25,019 nucleotides of DNA, from IMG/VR virus record IMGVR_UViG_3300046455_000199, positions 1-25,019 of that record; one strand, written 5' to 3'. The position numbers and the translations under genes are program-made. The DNA is from a virus. Under the pieces are notes generated by a model. The model ran no database searches and was not told the DNA's origin. It was given only the letters and a program-made list of their open reading frames with translations. Of this stretch, positions 21,964-25,019 are shown one piece after another (positions within the stretch are counted from its first letter, which is position 1; every line of letters starts with the position of its first letter).

Positions 21964-22295
21964 ACTGCCTCCAGAGCCGCGCGAATCTTGTCGTTCGACC
22001 AGCGCTTATCGATCTTCACGCCCTTTTCATCGGCAATCTGGATCAGTGCTGCGCGTTCGTCGCTCTGCTCGATCGCAGGCTCAAGCGCGGCTTCTTCCTC
22101 GGCGCTGTGCACGATCACGCCGTTGACCATCTTCGGATATTCGAGGAATGCAGCCGAGTCGACGTAGACCTTCGGCGGGGTGTGATTCGCATCGGACCAG
22201 CCTTCGCCGAGTGCATCAAACTCTTCCTGCGTATGGACGACGCGCGATTTCTCGCCCTGCTTATGCGTCCACATCGGGAATTTTTCGTATGGCAT
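21960..22295 (-). CDS. Small head-associated protein with HeH/SAP-like C-terminus, 111 aa
   Basis: The start at 22295 gives MPYEKFPMWTHKQGEKSRVV; a longer frame adds only 15 residues of unlikely sequence. The middle is acidic (HSAEEEAALEPAIEQSDERA). The last 35 residues (LIQIADEKGVKIDKRWSNDK followed by IRAALEAV) have the helix-extended-loop-helix spacing of the HeH/LEM/SAP-like domains often found on small phage head proteins. It lies between coat and gp4-like genes, where some P22-like phages carry a small unassigned head gene. Role inferred as virion assembly only. Confidence 0.6.
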   Translation of the reverse strand: MPYEKFPMWTHKQGEKSRVVHTQEEFDALGEGWSDANHTPPKVYVDSAAFLEYPKMVNGVIVHSAEEEAALEPAIEQSDERAALIQIADEKGVKIDKRWSNDKIRAALEAV

Positions 22296-22315
22296 GAACC
22301 ACTCCACAAGAAGAC

Positions 22316-22350
22316 AGGGGCCGCACATCGAACCGAACATGACGGCCCCT
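22316..22350 (-). terminator. Possible terminator-like hairpin after the coat gene
   Basis: AGGGGCCG (22316-22323) and CGGCCCCT (22343-22350) make an 8-bp perfect stem with a 19-base loop, just past the coat stop. On the minus strand the trailing sequence is only moderately T-rich, so attenuation or mRNA stabilisation is as likely as termination. Confidence 0.35.
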
Positions 22351-22357
22351 TGTTCAA

Positions 22358-23560
22358 TCAGCCGGCGATGCGGCAGGCGAGTTCGTTGTAGACCGGGCGC
22401 CAGCCGTACAACACGTCGATACGGCAGGGGAACGTATCCGTGCCGATCGCATACTGACGCACGATCCGCATGGAAATGCCCTTGTGGTTGCGGCGGCCGG
22501 CGAAGTCGACGCCTTCCGGCATTTGCAGGTCAGCCGTCGCGAGCGTGAAGGCATTCTTGTGGTACGCCATGTTCACGGTGTACTGCGTGCTCGCGGCAAC
22601 GTCCCACGTGACCACAGCAGCGTTTGCCGGGCCGGCCGTGACCGTCTGGTATTGCTGGTTCGACGCCGCGGTGTTGATCGCCGGGAAGATCGACAGCGTT
22701 GCATTGCCCGAGCCGTCAGCCGTCGCAGCGGTCAGCACCGTGAACTGGCGCAGCACGCGCGTCGACTGGCGCGATTGCGGGTTCACCGCGAACACGCCTG
22801 CGATCGTGAACGTGTCGCCCGCAGCAACGGTGCCGCCAGCGCCGAGACCGGTCACGAGCAGCGAGCTACCCGTCTGGCCAGCACCCGATACGGTGCCGTT
22901 GGTGCGCGTGCCAGCGGTTGCCTGACGGATGTTCTGATCCATACCGATGTCGAAGCCCAGCGCCGGCACGAAGATGCCGCTTGCGTACTGATCGCTGATC
23001 TTCTGCGGTGCGTTGAACAGGCCAGCAGCGGCCTTCACCATCGAACCATTCGCGGCCGGATCCCACACGACTGCGCGCTGACCGTCGCGCGGCGCGGCTT
23101 CCTGATCGAGGCGCGTGCCGGCGGCCAGTAGCGTTGCGATGTCGCTGGGCGTGGTGCCTGCGGTGCCAACCTGATTGGCGACCGTGGTGTACAGACCGAG
23201 ACCGTCGAGATCGATCTTGTTGGCAATCGTCGCCATCGCCGGCGCGAGGTAGCGCTCCGCGAAGTCGTCGATGTTCAACGTCAGTTCCTGCGACGAAAAC
23301 TGGAAGTCGACGTGGAACTGCGTGTCGAGCGTCACCGGAATGACGGTTTCCACCACGTTTTCGACAGCCAGCGCGGGGCCGGTCGTGCCGACGAAGCGAA
23401 CCGGCTTGCGCACGTTCACCGTCGAGCCGATCTTTGCGCCCTTGACGGCGAATTCGTCGCTGTATTCCTTGTTCACGCGCGACGAGAACGCCAGGTTGTT
23501 TTCGAGGATCATCAACGACTTGTCGAGGATCTTGCTGGTATTGAGAAGGGTATTAGCCAT
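22358..23560 (-). CDS. Major capsid (coat) protein, P22 gp5-like
   Basis: The 400 aa protein has the N-terminal helix and E-loop-like region of P22-type coats: MANTLLNTSKILDKSLMILE, then NLAFSSRVNKEYSDEF, GAKIGSTVNVRKPVRF and IPVTLDTQFHVDFQFSSQEL. A central beta insertion is visible (GDTFTIAGVFAVNPQSRQST), comparable to the I-domain of P22 coat. The C-terminus has MRIVRQYAIGTDTFPCRIDV and YGWRPVYNELACRIAG, which matches the family end. Length is somewhat shorter than P22 gp5 (430). A good Shine-Dalgarno (GAGG) lies seven bases before the ATG. It is encoded immediately after the scaffold, in the normal order. Confidence 0.93.
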   Translation of the reverse strand: MANTLLNTSKILDKSLMILENNLAFSSRVNKEYSDEFAVKGAKIGSTVNVRKPVRFVGTTGPALAVENVVETVIPVTLDTQFHVDFQFSSQELTLNIDDFAERYLAPAMATIANKIDLDGLGLYTTVANQVGTAGTTPSDIATLLAAGTRLDQEAAPRDGQRAVVWDPAANGSMVKAAAGLFNAPQKISDQYASGIFVPALGFDIGMDQNIRQATAGTRTNGTVSGAGQTGSSLLVTGLGAGGTVAAGDTFTIAGVFAVNPQSRQSTRVLRQFTVLTAATADGSGNATLSIFPAINTAASNQQYQTVTAGPANAAVVTWDVAASTQYTVNMAYHKNAFTLATADLQMPEGVDFAGRRNHKGISMRIVRQYAIGTDTFPCRIDVLYGWRPVYNELACRIAG

Positions 23561-23569
23561 TTTTCAGCC

Positions 23570-24301
23570 TCATTTGGAGCCGTGTTTCTTCCACCACGCG
23601 ATCTGCTCTGCGGCCGTGGCGAATTCCTCGGGCTCGACAGGTGCGGACCGTCCGCCGATCGGGTTGATCGGTGCGGGGGCGTTGGAAACGGGTTTGGGTT
23701 TGGCCTGACCGACCGTCGATTCGAGACGGGCCAGTTCAAGCGCCATGCGCAACGGAGGAAGGGACAGCACGCGTTCGGCGACTTCCGGGTTCTGGCCCAG
23801 GTGATGCAACACCTTGTGGCCGGCATCCATCGCCGTAATCGCCTCCAGAAAGTCCGGCGATGCGCCGCCGAGCATCTGGAACGTGCGCAGCGACGAATCC
23901 CAGTCCTGGAATTCGGACTTGCCTGCGTCGAACACCTTGTTGCAGGCGTCGTCGAACTTCTCTTGCTGGATGAGGCGCTTCGCTTCGGCCCGCACCTCGT
24001 CGGCGCTCATCTGCCGCTGCGGGGGCTGCTGCGAGTTGTCAGCAGGTTGCTGGTACTGCCGCAACTGCTGTTCGAGCGCTTCACGCTGCCGCTTTTCCTC
24101 GTGTTTCTCCCGCGTGAGCTGGTCGATACGCCGTTGCACCCAGTCGTTCTTGGGCTTTTCCTGCTGCGTCTGCTCGACTGCTTCCGTGGTTTGCCCGGCG
24201 CCCGGTTCCGTGCTGATTTCAGCGGGCTGTTGCGCCTGTTCCGTGGAGGCCGTAGGCGTGACGTTCTCTACTTCGTTTGAAGCGTTCTCTTCGGTTTGCA
24301 T
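23570..24301 (-). CDS. Capsid scaffolding protein
   Basis: This protein would shape the procapsid and then leave it. The 243 aa sequence is very charged and Gln/Glu-rich, with a disordered N-terminus (ENVTPTASTEQAQQPAEIST) and a long helical region (WVQRRIDQLTREKHEEKRQR, EALEQQLRQYQQPADNS). A compact helical C-terminal part ends EFATAAEQIAWWKKHGSK, with a basic WKKH tail suited to coat binding. The ATG at 24301 is used; a longer frame would add 12 unlikely residues. It sits between a small virion gene and the coat gene, as in P22 (genes 8 and 5). Sequence similarity to P22 gp8 is not evident, so composition and order carry the call. Confidence 0.85.
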   Translation of the reverse strand: MQTEENASNEVENVTPTASTEQAQQPAEISTEPGAGQTTEAVEQTQQEKPKNDWVQRRIDQLTREKHEEKRQREALEQQLRQYQQPADNSQQPPQRQMSADEVRAEAKRLIQQEKFDDACNKVFDAGKSEFQDWDSSLRTFQMLGGASPDFLEAITAMDAGHKVLHHLGQNPEVAERVLSLPPLRMALELARLESTVGQAKPKPVSNAPAPINPIGGRSAPVEPEEFATAAEQIAWWKKHGSK

Positions 24302-24346
24302 GGACGTGTCCAAGGATTGAGCCCGGTGATGCCGCACCGGTACGGA

Positions 24347-24387
24347 CCAAAAGAAAAAGGCCCGCTCTCGTGAGAGAAACGGGCCTT
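24347..24387 (-). terminator. Rho-independent terminator upstream of the scaffold gene
   Basis: AAGGCCCG (24357-24364) pairs with CGGGCCTT (24380-24387), with an inner CTCTC/GAGAG stem in the loop. On the minus strand it is followed by TTTTTCTTTT. It ends the small virion gene mRNA 46 bases before the scaffold start. Confidence 0.7.
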
Positions 24388-24411
24388 CGGGAAAGCTTGT
24401 GCTGCTGGGTC

Positions 24412-24720
24412 TTAGCGCTGACCGCCGATGATGTATTGCTCGGCAGTCGGGACGATCGCGCCGGCCGTCGTATTGACGAACTGGATTGCCAGCGTGTTCG
24501 CCGCTGAGACGCGCACGTTGCCGATCGACAAACCGACCTGATGCGATGCCTTGTTCACGTCGATGGAATCACCGACCTGGAGGCCGGGAACCGCGAATGT
24601 CTGCTCTGCCGTCGTATTCGCACCGACCGATGCAGGCGTTAGCGTCTGACGGATGATGAAAAGCGCAGTGACGGGCGTCGGGCTCGACGCGTCCTGAAGA
24701 ATTCCGATATAGCCGGGCAT
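24412..24720 (-). CDS. Small virion structural protein, 102 aa
   Basis: Not a named family to me. The protein is nearly all beta-type sequence: MPGYIGILQDASSPTPVTAL, then FAVPGLQVGDSIDVNKASHQ, and ANTLAIQFVNTTAGAIVPTA. It resembles small phage head decoration or head-fibre base proteins in size and beta content. The ATG directly follows the portal stop (TAA-ATG), so it is tightly coupled to portal. A terminator-like hairpin follows. P22 has no known gene at this place between portal and scaffold, so it is a lineage-specific head gene. Confidence 0.65.
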   Translation of the reverse strand: MPGYIGILQDASSPTPVTALFIIRQTLTPASVGANTTAEQTFAVPGLQVGDSIDVNKASHQVGLSIGNVRVSAANTLAIQFVNTTAGAIVPTAEQYIIGGQR

Positions 24721-25019
24721 TTAGACCCCCTGTTGAGGTTGAGCGGGCAAAGGAAAACCCGCGCTCGGCGGGTTCGGTTGGGACTGCTGGTCTGGCATAG
24801 CCATTGGCGATGCGCCGCTGGCTGGATCGTCTGGTGACCCCGTCTGCATCATCTGCATCACAACTTGCGTCGCCACATGCGCAACCAGCTCCGGATCGAG
24901 CGGCTGGCCGAGTGCCTGAAGGCGCTTGGTTTCCGCGTCATAGGCCTTGATGTCCGTTTCCTGCTGATCCTTGCCGCTGCGCGCGTTCTGAAGCTCGGCC
25001 GTCAGATGCTCGATCATCT
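24721..25019 (-). CDS. Portal protein, C-terminal part (partial at window edge)
   Basis: The frame is open to the right edge, so only the C-terminal ~99 residues are present. The visible part is a helix (MIEHLTAELQNARSGKDQQE; YDAETKRLQALGQPLDPELV) followed by a Pro/Gln-rich tail (PDQQSQPNPPSAGFPLPAQP). In P22-like phages the portal C-terminus is helical (barrel) and the next gene downstream is scaffold. The position relative to the small virion gene, scaffold and coat supports portal. The sequence beyond the window would settle it. It is the most upstream visible gene of the late operon. Confidence 0.7.
   Translation of the reverse strand, partial: MIEHLTAELQNARSGKDQQETDIKAYDAETKRLQALGQPLDPELVAHVATQVVMQMMQTGSPDDPASGASPMAMPDQQSQPNPPSAGFPLPAQPQQGV

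Noticed and set aside
1-25019. CRISPR arrays, tRNA or rRNA genes
   Set aside because: No regularly spaced direct repeats and no cloverleaf-like or rRNA-like sequence were recognised by eye; a tRNA scan would confirm.

Overview
The window reads as the genome, or an unintegrated map, of a temperate P22-like podovirus. It is G+C-rich (roughly 60% by eye, not computed). The lysis proteins and integrase resemble those of phages of Burkholderia and relatives as I remember them, so a Burkholderiaceae host is my best inference. No host housekeeping gene, rRNA or tRNA was recognised.

Left arm, 1-7068, plus strand. This is an early and lysogeny cluster transcribed rightward, with many stop/start overlaps. 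It holds a partial NUMOD4-HNH endonuclease, a small unknown protein, a C5 cytosine methyltransferase, an unknown charged protein, a MazG-like protein, a PAPS-reductase-like PP-loop protein, three poorly known small proteins, a possible 20-codon ORF, a lambda Xis-like excisionase, a lambda-type tyrosine integrase, and a protein that joins an integrase arm-binding domain to a GIY-YIG nuclease domain. That last gene overlaps the end of int by 8 bases and is the most unusual object in the window.

Centre, 7069-8623. An AT-rich 356-base gap directly after int carries a perfect match to the IHF consensus and several GGCAAAA repeats, as expected of an attP region. It is followed by a class I methyltransferase cargo gene and a tiny membrane-protein ORF. 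Each of these two is preceded by the same 15-base element plus an inverted repeat, which is a moron-like layout.

Right arm, 25019-8614, minus strand. This is the late operon, transcribed leftward. Its order is portal C-terminus, a small virion protein, scaffold, P22-type coat, a small head protein, a gp4-like adaptor, a gp10-like stabilisation protein, an adaptor sharing a domain with the tailspike, a small virion protein, a 2OG-Fe(II) hydroxylase-like protein, a GNAT protein, three ejection/internal virion proteins (the last with an N-terminal muramidase), a beta-helix tailspike, a fibre-like protein with a Sec signal peptide, a holin-like protein, a holin, a lambda R-type endolysin, an inner spanin and an outer spanin. 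Intrinsic-terminator-like hairpins inside this operon suggest antitermination.

The two arms converge on the att region. This is the lambda arrangement (xis-int-attP-accessory region-late genes), so attP appears intact rather than split by integration.
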